Of a stretch of 64,000 nt of DNA, positions 18,728 through 28,168 are shown piece by piece. The stretch comes from Puniceicoccales bacterium. GTDB taxonomy: Bacteria; Verrucomicrobiota; Verrucomicrobiia; Opitutales; JAIRLM01. The stretch covers positions 200,619 through 264,618 of the forward strand of contig JAIRWT010000008.1 in assembly GCA_031268795.1 (NCBI GenBank), written 5' to 3'. The notes under the pieces are model-generated. The model saw only the letters and a program-made list of their open reading frames with translations, was not told where the DNA came from and searched no databases. A program made the translations under genes and the position numbers. Every line of letters begins with the position of its first letter. The stretch's first letter is position 1.

Positions 18728-20707
18728 TTATTCCGCGGGATTGCCAAATTCGCTAGTAGCTTTGCGCAGGGTTTCAACTGCTGCCAATACTTCGGCGAAT
18801 CTGTGATTTTCATTGCAAATTATTGCATTTGTTTTACTAATCAGTGCTCTAAAATTGACAATTTTTTCATCTTCCCGGTAAAAAAATTTTGTGTTTTGCG
18901 CCACAATCTTTTCTATTTCTATCTTAACTAAAACACGTGCCGCATCGATGTCCGCTTGAAACATTTTACTTTTAGTTTTTCTGATTTCATTATTGAGTTT
19001 CACGATGTTGTCATGGATTTCTTTCCATATTTTCGAATCATTAAGATTAGTATTTCGAGTCGAATCTTCGATGGTCTTTTTTAAGGTGGCAATTTCGTCA
19101 AAGCTTGATGATGCATTCCCGTCGATAAAATCGCCACTTAAAAGTATAGCTTTTTGCACCTGTAGATGTTTATCCTGAGATGTGATTTCTTCTATAACAA
19201 CATGCAAAGCATTAAGCGTTTCCCGGATATTGTCATCCCTGCCTAAATGATCGTTCGCATTTTTTATAAGATTGCTTATGGTGGTGCAGTCAATCCCAAG
19301 CGTTTGATAGTCTTCAGTTATTTTAGTCATATCGTTCAGAAAACTGGCATATCCTGCAATATTGCTATGAGAATAAAAAAAATCTATTCTCTTGTTGTAG
19401 ATCGTAATAGCATTACTAAGTTGCGAGCTTGATTTATCATTGCCTTTTCCGGAGAAAATCTTTTGTGCATTTTCAGCAAGTTCCAAGAGTTTTTTATTTT
19501 TTCTACCTGAATTTCCGCTGCTCACAAGCTGCTCACAGAGATCATCGGTAAATTTCTTTAACGCATCAGCATCACCATGTTGAATAATTTGTTGAATAAC
19601 CGAAGCGATTGATTCAATGTCGCTATCGTTAAATTTTTCGAATGAATTAGCGAGGAGCGTGGCAGCATCCACATAGGCGTCGGAATCTGGAGATGAATTT
19701 TCGCCATTAAGACAATCAATGGCGCGAAACAGTGGAATTTTTTCATGCTCAGCAATGGCAAAGCTAATTTTTGCATATAATATAGTATTACCATGCTTAC
19801 CAAGAATATCTTGCGCGCTTTTAGCAAACAACAATAAAGCGGCATTTTCCGTGTTTTCATTTTTATCCATTACGAGCTTGGAAGAGATGTAATCGGTAAT
19901 TCCGATCCAGTCCCACGATGGATGGCCAACGTTTTTAATGATGTATTCGACAAATGGCGTAATTGCCGAGAGATTCTCAGCAGTAAAATTTCCAATGTTG
20001 TTACGAATAAATAATGCAGCAAGCTCACATATTTTTTTATTGGTCGGCATTCCGTTATTTCCCGCAATTGCATTCCTCAGATCGGCAATGATAGTGTCCA
20101 AAGTATTCCGGACGCCATCAGCGTTAGAAACAGATACAGCTTCATTGAGGTAATTTTCATATTGCATAATGGCATTGCCGAGATGCTGTTTATTGTTTCC
20201 ATTTTCTGCATCGAGCTCCGGTAGCACAGCTTTGGCAAATTCTAAAAGTTGGTCATTCGCAACATAGCTGTTTGCGCCCCTCTCGAGTCCATCGCAAATG
20301 CTTGCGACAAGTGTTCCTAATTCTCTCTCGGTACAGTGCCTGATAACTGGTTGAATGATCGGAATAATCAACGACAGATCATTTCTGTCGTATTTCGCAA
20401 AAGAATTAGCAAGAAATGTCGCGACTTGCTCTAATGTAGTTTGCGCGCCCAGTGATGTATTCTTTCCGGAAATCCAGGCCATTACGCAATCAACACAAAC
20501 TGATAGAACATCCTTAAGATTAATTAATCCTTTTGCATAAAGGTCACGCGCATGTGCAAAATCTTTTATATTGATTTCGAGCGCGATTTCCGGCGAAACC
20601 GAACCAGTTGTTGCCACATTAAGTCCAACACCCATAACGAAAGCAAGTTTATCGATATTTTCCGCAAAGTCTATTCCTTTTTTTGAACGTCTTCCATCTT
20701 GTTGCAA
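18728..20707 (-). CDS. Helical-repeat protein with three ~100-residue units
   Basis: This 659-residue, all-helical, hydrophilic protein is not recognised. Three related units can be aligned by eye: residues ~91-190 (QVATFLANSFAKYDRNDL), ~223-323 (ICELAALFIRNNIGNFTAENL) and ~345-444 (VDAATLLANSFEKFNDSDI). Each continues through I..I-Q-x-I-x-H, LLEFAK/LLELAE and an AI..Y ending. The rest is helical, with a coiled-coil-like part near 540-610. The start is uncertain: the frame opens at a TTG (20707) right after a stop, and ATG 20635 is the first Met. An ATG in another frame joins this one if the A7 run near 20680 is read with one extra A. It sits between bioB and bioW. Confidence 0.75.
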   Translation of the reverse strand: MQQDGRRSKKGIDFAENIDKLAFVMGVGLNVATTGSVSPEIALEINIKDFAHARDLYAKGLINLKDVLSVCVDCVMAWISGKNTSLGAQTTLEQVATFLANSFAKYDRNDLSLIIPIIQPVIRHCTERELGTLVASICDGLERGANSYVANDQLLEFAKAVLPELDAENGNNKQHLGNAIMQYENYLNEAVSVSNADGVRNTLDTIIADLRNAIAGNNGMPTNKKICELAALFIRNNIGNFTAENLSAITPFVEYIIKNVGHPSWDWIGITDYISSKLVMDKNENTENAALLLFAKSAQDILGKHGNTILYAKISFAIAEHEKIPLFRAIDCLNGENSSPDSDAYVDAATLLANSFEKFNDSDIESIASVIQQIIQHGDADALKKFTDDLCEQLVSSGNSGRKNKKLLELAENAQKIFSGKGNDKSSSQLSNAITIYNKRIDFFYSHSNIAGYASFLNDMTKITEDYQTLGIDCTTISNLIKNANDHLGRDDNIRETLNALHVVIEEITSQDKHLQVQKAILLSGDFIDGNASSSFDEIATLKKTIEDSTRNTNLNDSKIWKEIHDNIVKLNNEIRKTKSKMFQADIDAARVLVKIEIEKIVAQNTKFFYREDEKIVNFRALISKTNAIICNENHRFAEVLAAVETLRKATSEFGNPAE

Positions 20708-20775
20708 ATTTCATTAAATTTCACACGCATAAAAAATAAACTGCCCGAAACGCATTCGCTATTATCAAATTTTGA

Positions 20776-21582
20776 ATGGCAAATTGGTATAGCGTTCGCA
20801 TGCGAGCTGCGGATGGCGGCATTCACGAGGATGGTGGCACGCATATTTCTGGGAGCGAGCGGCTTGTGACAGAAGATCACATTCCCGCAGTTTTAGAAGC
20901 GGCGTGGCGTCGGGCGAAATCCCACGAACTTGGATGCGCGCGGGCAATTAACATCCGCATCGATTCGGTGGATTCGGCAGCCATTCGATACATTCCGCCG
21001 CTGCCAATTGATTCAAAGTGTTACGCTACAGTCGAACAGGCAAGAACTGCAAGTTGCGTCCGGTTGGAAAAGAGTGGGATCTCAAAAATGGCCGCACATC
21101 GAGCAATGGAGGCAATTTGCAATCTTCGCCAAAGCATGCGCGGAGCAATGGTGTTTGACGCCATTTCCGGCGAGCGCTTGGATGAATTTGGTGAACGCGG
21201 CGTACGAATATCGCACATGGATTGCGAGAATGAGGAAAATTTTATAAAACGTCTCCGGGCGGTCATGCCACAACTCGGCATCGATGGCGCTGCCTCGCCG
21301 GTAATAACCAAATTGCGAGAGGCACTCGTTTTGGCGTCGAAGGCGGCGGCGGTCCCTGGCTATGCCGGTGAATTATGCTGGTCCGATGATCCAAACTATC
21401 CAATCGGATATGTGGCAAGCGGAAAAGTTTACTGCCGCATTGTGCCAATGAAGGAATTGGGAAGCTCCGTGGGCGGGCGAGTTTTATTCCTATGGCCCGG
21501 TGCGCCATTGGCGGAAAGCATTGACTACTGGCAGCGGCAACCGGTCCTAGTGACCCATGAGTTTCGCAAATCGCTGTGCTGA
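20776..21582 (+). CDS. bioW: 6-carboxyhexanoate-CoA ligase (pimeloyl-CoA synthetase)
   Basis: BioW activates pimelate to pimeloyl-CoA, the entry to biotin synthesis used where BioC/BioH is absent. The family start pattern is clear: YSVRMRAADGG, then GTHISGSERLV (residues ~5-30). A later block LPIDSKCYATVEQAR and the C-terminal PNYPIGYVASGKVYCRI also fit. The 268-residue length is normal. The last 26 bases overlap bioF in another frame, so the two are translationally coupled. No Shine-Dalgarno is seen at ATG 20776. Confidence 0.92.
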   Translation: MANWYSVRMRAADGGIHEDGGTHISGSERLVTEDHIPAVLEAAWRRAKSHELGCARAINIRIDSVDSAAIRYIPPLPIDSKCYATVEQARTASCVRLEKSGISKMAAHRAMEAICNLRQSMRGAMVFDAISGERLDEFGERGVRISHMDCENEENFIKRLRAVMPQLGIDGAASPVITKLREALVLASKAAAVPGYAGELCWSDDPNYPIGYVASGKVYCRIVPMKELGSSVGGRVLFLWPGAPLAESIDYWQRQPVLVTHEFRKSLC

Positions 21583-22735
21583 AAGAGTTCGGCAATTACA
21601 AATTCATGGCTTGCTTCGAAATGTGCATGACTTGAAATTCTATGATGCTTGCCATGCGGTTGACGGGACGGGGAAGCGGCTTTTTGTGGCGTGTTCCAAC
21701 GACTATTTAGGGTTGCGTTTTCATGCCGATGTGATTTCCGCAGCCCGTGGGGCAGCGAAACTGGTCGGAACCGGTGCCGGTGGGGCGCGCATGGTGACCG
21801 GATCCAACGCAATGTGTAGTACTTTTGAGCAGGAACTTGCCGCATTTAAGGGATCGGAAGCGGCGCTGCTTTTTCCCTCCGGCTACATGGCCAATATTGG
21901 GCTCATTTTTGCCATCGCCGGAGAAGAAGACCTCATTCTGAGTGACGAAAAAAATCACGCCAGTATCATCGACGGCTGCCGACTTTCCCGGGGGAAAACA
22001 CTCATTTATCCCCATCGCGATGTGAAATGCGTGGAAAAATTACTTCAAATAAATCGCCCAACGGCCCGCGACTGCTTTATTGTCACCGATGGTGTTTTCA
22101 GCATGGGCGGTACCATTGCCCCACTGCCGAAACTTTTGGCACTCGCCGAGAAATTTGATGCTCAGTTGATCATTGATGATGCTCACGGATTTGGAGTCCT
22201 TGGCATTCGTGGGCGTGGAAGCCTTGAACACTTTGCCCTGACCATGAATCCGCGAATCATTTCCGTTGGAACTTGCAGTAAGGCGTTGGGAAGTCTGGGA
22301 GGATTCATTTGTGGTTCTACGACACTGGTAAATTTTCTACGTTCCAGCTGTCGCCAATTTTTGTGCAGCACTATGCTTCCGCCAGCGTCCGTTGCAGCCG
22401 CACGAAAATCCCTCGATCTTCTACGGCAATTTCCGGCGTACGTGCAAAAGATAAAACATTTATCCACTGTGGCTGAGAATATTTTTCAAAAAAATTTGAT
22501 CCCGATCGGCGGAGAAACACACGCAATCTTTTCCATTCCAATCGGAGATGAAAGGCTGGCAACCTCGCTAGCGCGAGGGCTGTACGACAAAGGGATTTAC
22601 CTCAGTGCAATCCGCTATCCTACGGTACCAATGGGAAATGCCCTCCTGCGACTAACCATATGTGCATCCTATGATGAGACGGAGTTTGTAAAGGCGATTC
22701 TCGAAATTTCCAAATTTCTTGGCCACGGCAAATAA
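21557..22735 (+). CDS. bioF: 8-amino-7-oxononanoate synthase
   Basis: BioF is a PLP enzyme that condenses pimeloyl-CoA with L-alanine. Family blocks are SNDYLGLRFHADV, GTGAGGARMVTGS, DEKNHASIIDG, DDAHGFGVLG and the PLP-lysine motif GTCSKALGSLGG. The 392-residue length is normal. It overlaps bioW by 26 bases. With bioW and bioB it covers the first and last steps of biotin synthesis; bioA/bioK and bioD are not in the window. Confidence 0.96.
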   Translation: MSFANRCAERVRQLQIHGLLRNVHDLKFYDACHAVDGTGKRLFVACSNDYLGLRFHADVISAARGAAKLVGTGAGGARMVTGSNAMCSTFEQELAAFKGSEAALLFPSGYMANIGLIFAIAGEEDLILSDEKNHASIIDGCRLSRGKTLIYPHRDVKCVEKLLQINRPTARDCFIVTDGVFSMGGTIAPLPKLLALAEKFDAQLIIDDAHGFGVLGIRGRGSLEHFALTMNPRIISVGTCSKALGSLGGFICGSTTLVNFLRSSCRQFLCSTMLPPASVAAARKSLDLLRQFPAYVQKIKHLSTVAENIFQKNLIPIGGETHAIFSIPIGDERLATSLARGLYDKGIYLSAIRYPTVPMGNALLRLTICASYDETEFVKAILEISKFLGHGK

Positions 22736-22842
22736 CGCTCTTATTGTAACATATCAAATCCTCAAAGAGTCGATTCAATAAAATTCGATGAAAATCCTTC
22801 AACGCGCTTGTGATTTTTACTGAATTTATTCAGGCTGTGCAA

Positions 22843-24582
22843 ATGAAAAAGCAATTGCACTGGAAAGAGACCGCATGCGACGAAGAGGCAGCCAATCGAC
22901 TGCATCGGCTCCTGCGAATTCCGCTGGTCGTTGCGAAAATTTTATCATCAAAGGGATTGCGAGATGCCCAGACCGCCAGGCTGTTCATCGAATCGCGTTT
23001 AACCCAACTCGATGACCCATTTAAAATTGTAAATATGCATGAAGCTGTGGCGCGTGTTTGGCAGGCGATGCTCCGGCGGGAAAAAGTGTTTGTTTTTGGA
23101 GATTATGATGCCGACGGAATTACGTCAACGGTGCTGATGGTCCACCTGCTGTGCCATTTTGACATCGATGTTAAATATTTTGTTCCTCGCCGTTTTGAAG
23201 AGGGATATGGCCTTTCTCGCAATGTGGTGGAAAGGGCCTACTCGGAGAGTAAGCCAGATCTGGTTATCGCATTGGACTGCGGAACAAATTCAACGGAGGA
23301 AATCGAATGGATGCGTACGCAACAAACGGATGTTGTAATCATCGACCATCACCGGGCAAATCGTACGCTGGCTCAAGACCTTCTGCTTGTAAATCCAAAC
23401 GTAACCCAAGAAAATTGCCGGTCCACGTTGGGCATATTTTGCACGGCCGGGCTAATGTTTAAATTTTCCCATGGATTTTTAAAGCACGGCCGACAGTGCC
23501 GGGATCCGCGTGCCGCATCATATAATTTGAAGGGCCAATTGGATCTGGTAACGTTGGCAACCATAGCAGATGTGGTTCCGCTGGTCGGAGAAAATCGTAT
23601 TTTCGTCAAATACGGACTTACGGAGTTGCAGCATCCAAAGCGCATTGGGACCCAAGCCATTATGCGGCAAGCGATCACCGAAATGGAACAGCCGCTGATG
23701 CCATCCGACATTTCCTTCAAGGTTTGCCCACGAATTAACGCCAGCGGACGCATCGCCGACGCATCGCTTCCAGTGGAAATGTTCCTGAGCAATGACGCAG
23801 AGGCGGCTGATCGCATGGCCATGGAGCTTTCCAGAATGAATGCCGAGCGGCAGCGAATTGAATCGGAGATTACCCGTGAGGCCAGCCAAATGGTCGAAAC
23901 TCACTACCCCGAATGCAAATCAATCGTTTTATTCAATGACAACTGGCATACGGGTGTCATTGGAATCGTTGCAGGAAAGCTCATGCAGCGCTATCGCAAA
24001 CCATGTGTAGTATTAAGCCGCGAGGAGAACGACATGGCAAAGGGTTCCGGCCGCTGTGTCAGTGGACTTAATCTTGTGGACTTGCTCTCCAAATGTTCAC
24101 ATCTGCTGGGTTCCTGGGGCGGACATCCACAGGCGGCCGGAATTGGCATGCCACGGGAAAATGTGGATCGTTTCCGTGATGCGTTTGAAGTGCGCGTTTC
24201 AGAGGCACTGCAAATTGTTAACGCTGGCAATGATTTGGAAATTGCCGCATGGGTAAACGTGGCCGACATGCACGAAACGCTCATGCGCCACTTACGTCAA
24301 TTAGAGCCGTATGGCCAGGAAAATCAGCAACCCATCTTCGGCATCCGCGCTGCGTCCTTTGCTGCACCACCACACATTTTCGGAAATAATCAACAGCACT
24401 TCAATTTCACGCTAACGGATGGACGAAGAAATATCCATGGCGTTGCCTGGCATATGGCCGAATATCTGTCGGAAATCCCAAAAACTTTTGATGCAGCAAT
24501 TCGGGTGAATAATTCATACTGGAATGGCAACCGTGGCATTCAGGTTGAACTGGTAGATTTTCGAACCGTGTCCAAATCGTAA
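22843..24582 (+). CDS. recJ: Single-stranded-DNA exonuclease RecJ
   Basis: RecJ is a 5'-3' ssDNA exonuclease used in repair and recombination. DHH-superfamily motifs are present: FGDYDADGITST (~residue 85), ALDCGTNS, IIDHHRAN (~167), the long central linker and the DHHA1 motif GSWGGHPQAAGIG (~425). A C-terminal OB-like domain follows. The frame is open from a GTG at 22810; ATG 22843 (MKKQLHWKE) fits family N-termini and gives 579 residues. It is 107 bases after bioF and convergent with miaB. Confidence 0.95.
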   Translation: MKKQLHWKETACDEEAANRLHRLLRIPLVVAKILSSKGLRDAQTARLFIESRLTQLDDPFKIVNMHEAVARVWQAMLRREKVFVFGDYDADGITSTVLMVHLLCHFDIDVKYFVPRRFEEGYGLSRNVVERAYSESKPDLVIALDCGTNSTEEIEWMRTQQTDVVIIDHHRANRTLAQDLLLVNPNVTQENCRSTLGIFCTAGLMFKFSHGFLKHGRQCRDPRAASYNLKGQLDLVTLATIADVVPLVGENRIFVKYGLTELQHPKRIGTQAIMRQAITEMEQPLMPSDISFKVCPRINASGRIADASLPVEMFLSNDAEAADRMAMELSRMNAERQRIESEITREASQMVETHYPECKSIVLFNDNWHTGVIGIVAGKLMQRYRKPCVVLSREENDMAKGSGRCVSGLNLVDLLSKCSHLLGSWGGHPQAAGIGMPRENVDRFRDAFEVRVSEALQIVNAGNDLEIAAWVNVADMHETLMRHLRQLEPYGQENQQPIFGIRAASFAAPPHIFGNNQQHFNFTLTDGRRNIHGVAWHMAEYLSEIPKTFDAAIRVNNSYWNGNRGIQVELVDFRTVSKS

Positions 24583-24596
24583 ATTAATGTCTGCAC

Positions 24597-25937
24597 TCAT
24601 TCGCTGGCCAAGGTTCCCGTCAAAGCGCATGTAGTTATTCGTGTAATTTTTACATCGACGATTTTTCCAATCATCTTTTCCGGCGCCGGGAAAAAAACCT
24701 TTTTGTGATGTGGTGTATAGCCCCAAAGAATACGCGGATCCTTGGCTGAAGACGCTTCCACTAGAACCGATTGATGCGAATTGAGGAACAATTGATTCCT
24801 TCGCAATGAGGTAACAGCCAATCTTTTCAGGAGAATTTGGTTCCGTTCTTCACTGATAATCTTTGGAATTTGGTTTCCCATCGCCGCTGCCGAGGTACCG
24901 GCGCGTGGACTATATTTAAAGATAAACGCCATATCGAAGTCTATTTCATTAAAAAGTTGCTCCGTTTGGTGGAAATCCTCCTCCATTTCACCAGGAAATC
25001 CAACGATAAGATCCGTGGAAATGGCCATTGCCGGTATACTTCGGCGAAGGTTACCTAAAATTTCCAATGCCATTCGCCGTGTGTACGACCGTCGCATGGC
25101 GCGCAATATGCGATCGGATCCGCTCTGAATTGGAAAATGTACATGCGGGCAAAGTTTTGGCAAATCCGAATAACTGCGTATGAGATCATCGCGGAACCCG
25201 GACGGATGCGGTGAAAGAAATCGGATGCGTTCCAACCCATCGATGGTATGAATCTTTTCAAGAAGTTGAACGAATGGACTTTTCCCATTTTCAAACGGGA
25301 TTTTGCGTATACCATAAAAATTAACAATTTGGCCCCCAAGAATAATTTCTTTAACACCATTTGCTACGAGAAATTGCACCTCGTGCATAATATTATTTAT
25401 TGGGCGGCAGGTCTCTCGTCCGCGCGTTTTGGGAACAATGCAATAGGCGCAGTTCATATTACAACCATTGGCAATGGTGACAAACGCTGAAACACGCGTG
25501 ATTTTTCGTCGGCAAAAATTAGTATCGTCTTCCGCGAATGTTTCTATGTCTCCGTTGGCGAGAAAGATTTGTTTTTCCCCATGCTCCAGGCGCTTTAGGA
25601 CTTCTCCGATGGCATATATGCTTCCCGGGGCAATGGCGAAGTCCAATGCCGGAACGCGGCGGAATAGTTCCAAACCTAAATTTTGGGCCATACATCCACT
25701 GACGCCGAGATAAAAATTTTTCTCCAATGCCTTACGCCGTGCCAGCTGCTGTAGGCGACCTATGGCCTTGTGCTCCGCCTGCTCACGAACACTGCAAGTG
25801 TTAAGAATAACAATATTAGCTGCGGCCTCGGAATCAACCCGTTGGAATCCGCTGCTAATCAGCACGGACTCCATAAGTTCTGAATCGTGCCCATTCATTT
25901 GGCAGCCGTATGTTCTGATAAAAAATCGCCGCCCCAC
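24597..25937 (-). CDS. miaB: tRNA-2-methylthio-N6-isopentenyladenosine synthase
   Basis: MiaB adds the methylthio group to i6A37 of tRNAs. The N-terminal cluster cysteines are C12 (TYGCQMN), C48 (NTCSVREQ) and C82 (GCMAQ). The radical SAM motif is GCNMNCAYCIVPKTRGRE, and a TRAM domain closes the protein. The start is a GTG at 25937, since an in-frame stop lies five codons upstream. The start region is overlapped by a small frame (25895-26089) running in from nif3. It is the last gene of a minus-strand operon. Confidence 0.95.
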   Translation of the reverse strand: MGRRFFIRTYGCQMNGHDSELMESVLISSGFQRVDSEAAANIVILNTCSVREQAEHKAIGRLQQLARRKALEKNFYLGVSGCMAQNLGLELFRRVPALDFAIAPGSIYAIGEVLKRLEHGEKQIFLANGDIETFAEDDTNFCRRKITRVSAFVTIANGCNMNCAYCIVPKTRGRETCRPINNIMHEVQFLVANGVKEIILGGQIVNFYGIRKIPFENGKSPFVQLLEKIHTIDGLERIRFLSPHPSGFRDDLIRSYSDLPKLCPHVHFPIQSGSDRILRAMRRSYTRRMALEILGNLRRSIPAMAISTDLIVGFPGEMEEDFHQTEQLFNEIDFDMAFIFKYSPRAGTSAAAMGNQIPKIISEERNQILLKRLAVTSLRRNQLFLNSHQSVLVEASSAKDPRILWGYTPHHKKVFFPAPEKMIGKIVDVKITRITTCALTGTLASE

Positions 25938-26089
25938 GGGGCAAATCCATCACACCATTCGCCTTTGGCAAGAATTAAGGTTCTTCGGCCAGACGCGCAT
26001 GCGGGGATACGGAGTTGAAAGTTTCCATCCGGATGGGCAAACTTTAATTTGCTAAAAAACTCAAAGTTAACCTTGCTCGGAACTCTCAC
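25895..26089 (-). CDS. Possible 64-residue protein overlapping nif3 and miaB
   Basis: A GTG at 26089 overlaps the nif3 stop as GTGA, the same kind of 4-base overlap used between the other genes of this operon. The frame closes at 25895, inside miaB by 43 bases. The product is mostly polar, with one region LILAKGEWCDGFAPWGG. It fills what would otherwise be the only gap in the operon (148 bases). No family is recognised, so it may equally be a non-coding spacer. Confidence 0.38.
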   Translation of the reverse strand: MRVPSKVNFEFFSKLKFAHPDGNFQLRIPACASGRRTLILAKGEWCDGFAPWGGDFLSEHTAAK

Positions 26090-26910
26090 AGGGGGCAGTT
26101 TTCTTCGATCCAAAACCAGGGGATGTTGAATTTATCCGAAATTTTTTGTGCAAGGGCGCGAATGCCAAAAACTTCCGTTGCATAATGCCCACAAATGTAT
26201 GCATTTAATCCATGTTCGTAGGCGAAATCAAAAAAATGCCTGGGTGCTTCCCCGGTAATCACACAGTCAAAGGAAATATTCTCCATGGCCGCAATAATGC
26301 CTCCACCACCACCGGAGCAAACAAGCACGCGGCCAATGTCAACATCGCCAAATTCGAGTTCAATTATTCGCGGGAATAGAACTTCCAGCGTTTCTTTGAG
26401 GACTTTCCGTGGATGGTTGTATTTCCCAATTGGCATTGTAAAACCATGCTCGCATGGGAGGTGCTGGATGGGCAATATTCCCAACTCATTCATAATCAAA
26501 GCATTATTGCCGATTTCCGGATGGCAATCCAGTGGCAAATGGACGCTATATACGGCAATATCATTATCCAATAGCAATTTATAATTTTCCCGACGGCGGT
26601 GGGAGATTGGCAGACTGCGGCCCCAAAAAAGTCCATGATGCACTAAAAGCATGTCAATGCCTGCGGCGGTGGCCATTTCAATACTCATTCGATTGGCATC
26701 CACCGCCGCGCCCAAGCAGGTAATTTTTCCGGAATTTGCCACCTGCAATCCATTGTGGGCATTGGGATAGTCGGAAAATTCGGCGACTTTAAGCATCCGG
26801 TCACAAAAATCCACGATGGCATCCGTTGAGCACACATTTCCACCCATTGCCACTTTCAATGGCCAATGGATCGAACGGGCAAGCAAAACCGTCGGAGTCT
26901 CCTTTTTCAT
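26086..26910 (-). CDS. Nif3/YbgI-like dinuclear metal protein
   Basis: This is a NIF3 (DUF34) family protein: toroid-forming, with a dinuclear metal site and poorly defined activity, often annotated as GTP cyclohydrolase I type 2. Metal-site elements are DMLLVHHGLFWG, YSVHLPLDCHPEIGNNA, the Gly-rich CSGGGGGIIAAM, DCVITGEAPRHF and AYICGHYATEVFG. ATG 26910 overlaps the upstream stop as ATGA. An internal Met at residue 22 (MGGNVCSTDAIVDF) matches the usual family start, so the first 21 residues may be extra. Confidence 0.92.
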   Translation of the reverse strand: MKKETPTVLLARSIHWPLKVAMGGNVCSTDAIVDFCDRMLKVAEFSDYPNAHNGLQVANSGKITCLGAAVDANRMSIEMATAAGIDMLLVHHGLFWGRSLPISHRRRENYKLLLDNDIAVYSVHLPLDCHPEIGNNALIMNELGILPIQHLPCEHGFTMPIGKYNHPRKVLKETLEVLFPRIIELEFGDVDIGRVLVCSGGGGGIIAAMENISFDCVITGEAPRHFFDFAYEHGLNAYICGHYATEVFGIRALAQKISDKFNIPWFWIEENCPL

Positions 26911-27593
26911 CGAATGGTAAAAATTTCCACAATGGGCGTAAAAATAGATCGCAGTTTTTCCAATTCACCTGTCTCAAACGGTTTCTTCGCACGGCAGGCT
27001 TCATTGGCCGCGTATGTGGGGACAAAATTTTGCAGTGTGAATCTGCGCGCACCACGGACAATTGGTGCCAGCGCTTCAAGCTCTTCCATACGGTGAATAT
27101 CCGGAACGACCGTCGTCCGGAACTCATGGTCAATGGAAGATTTTTTTATCAACGCCACCGAACGCAGGATGTTCTCTGGCAATATACTAATGCCACACGC
27201 TTCGACATATCGGTTGGGCAGATGTTTCAAATCCATGGCAATGAAATCTAGTGAGCCGCACTTAAATAATTTTTGTAACATATCCGGATTGCTACCGTTG
27301 GTATCCAATTTTGTAGCAAATCCAAATCCGTGGATTTGATCAAAAATTTCCATCAAATCTTCATGCAACGTTGGCTCGCCGCCGGAGATAACCACTCCGT
27401 CCAGTTTCCCCCGCCTGGCTTTCAGGAATTCTAAAATAGTTCCCCATGGCACAAAAGATTCCGACTTCAGTGGCCATAGTTCGCGATTGTGGCAATATGG
27501 GCAGCGGAAATTGCATCCTTGGGCGAACAGGATGGCTGCTATTTTCCCAGGGAAATCAATGAGCGTACACTTCTGCAATCCGCCAAAGATCAT
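26907..27593 (-). CDS. NrdG-like radical SAM activating protein
   Basis: It belongs to the anaerobic ribonucleotide reductase-activating (NrdG2-like) branch of radical SAM enzymes. Signature: MIFGGLQKCTLIDFPGKIA, then GCNFRCPYCHN (CxxxCxxC) and VVISGGEPTLHEDL. The 228-residue length is normal. No nrdD is in the window, so its partner is unknown. It overlaps the upstream membrane-protein gene and downstream nif3 by ATGA at each side, in a coupled operon. Confidence 0.88.
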   Translation of the reverse strand: MIFGGLQKCTLIDFPGKIAAILFAQGCNFRCPYCHNRELWPLKSESFVPWGTILEFLKARRGKLDGVVISGGEPTLHEDLMEIFDQIHGFGFATKLDTNGSNPDMLQKLFKCGSLDFIAMDLKHLPNRYVEACGISILPENILRSVALIKKSSIDHEFRTTVVPDIHRMEELEALAPIVRGARRFTLQNFVPTYAANEACRAKKPFETGELEKLRSIFTPIVEIFTIR

Positions 27594-28168
27594 GAATTTT
27601 TACCCCTGGAAAACAGCCATAAAAGAAGGCATTCACTGCCGATGATAATTCCAAATGGGAGCAATTGATGCGTAACCACAAGCCCGACGAGCATTCCATT
27701 GAGAAGTACAATGGCGCGCCTAAACTTGGTCGGAATTTCCCCGGCGGAAAACATACGCAGCATTGAGACGACCATGTGCACTAATATAGTGACCTTCAGC
27801 GGTCCGGGAATGCCGGGAAGAGCCCCAGTGGATGAGGTGGCCAAAAGCCACGGCGATGCATTAATTAAAAAAAAGTGAAATAACATAAAGCCTCGCGGGA
27901 AATGAATTAGTGCGTCCGCGAGCCAGCGCGTGAAGGGAAATGTTCCATAAAATGCCAGCAATCCAACACACCACAAACCTCGACCAAGTGAATTGCCAAA
28001 TTGCATCATAACGGATGCGAGCAACAAAAGTAATGCGGATGCTGCCAACGTAACGAAGAAGCGAATAATTTTTGCCTTTTCCGGCGGGCGAAGTTTCCGT
28101 ACAATCATCAACGGAAGCAATTCAATGGAAACAACGGCCACCATGAAATAAATTGCTAATGTATTCAT
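27590..28168 (-). CDS. Polytopic membrane protein, 192 residues
   Basis: I do not recognise the family. Five to six hydrophobic segments are visible (residues 5-25, 35-58, 65-80, 90-112, 125-142, 155-185). The stretch YGTFPFTRWLADALIHFP has a faint likeness to the conserved PFHxWLPDA loop of NuoM/NuoN- and Mrp-type antiporter subunits, but the length is less than half and the key Lys/Glu residues are not evident. It overlaps the small upstream frame by ATGA and the downstream radical SAM gene by ATGA. Confidence 0.7.
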   Translation of the reverse strand: MNTLAIYFMVAVVSIELLPLMIVRKLRPPEKAKIIRFFVTLAASALLLLLASVMMQFGNSLGRGLWCVGLLAFYGTFPFTRWLADALIHFPRGFMLFHFFLINASPWLLATSSTGALPGIPGPLKVTILVHMVVSMLRMFSAGEIPTKFRRAIVLLNGMLVGLVVTHQLLPFGIIIGSECLLLWLFSRGKNS

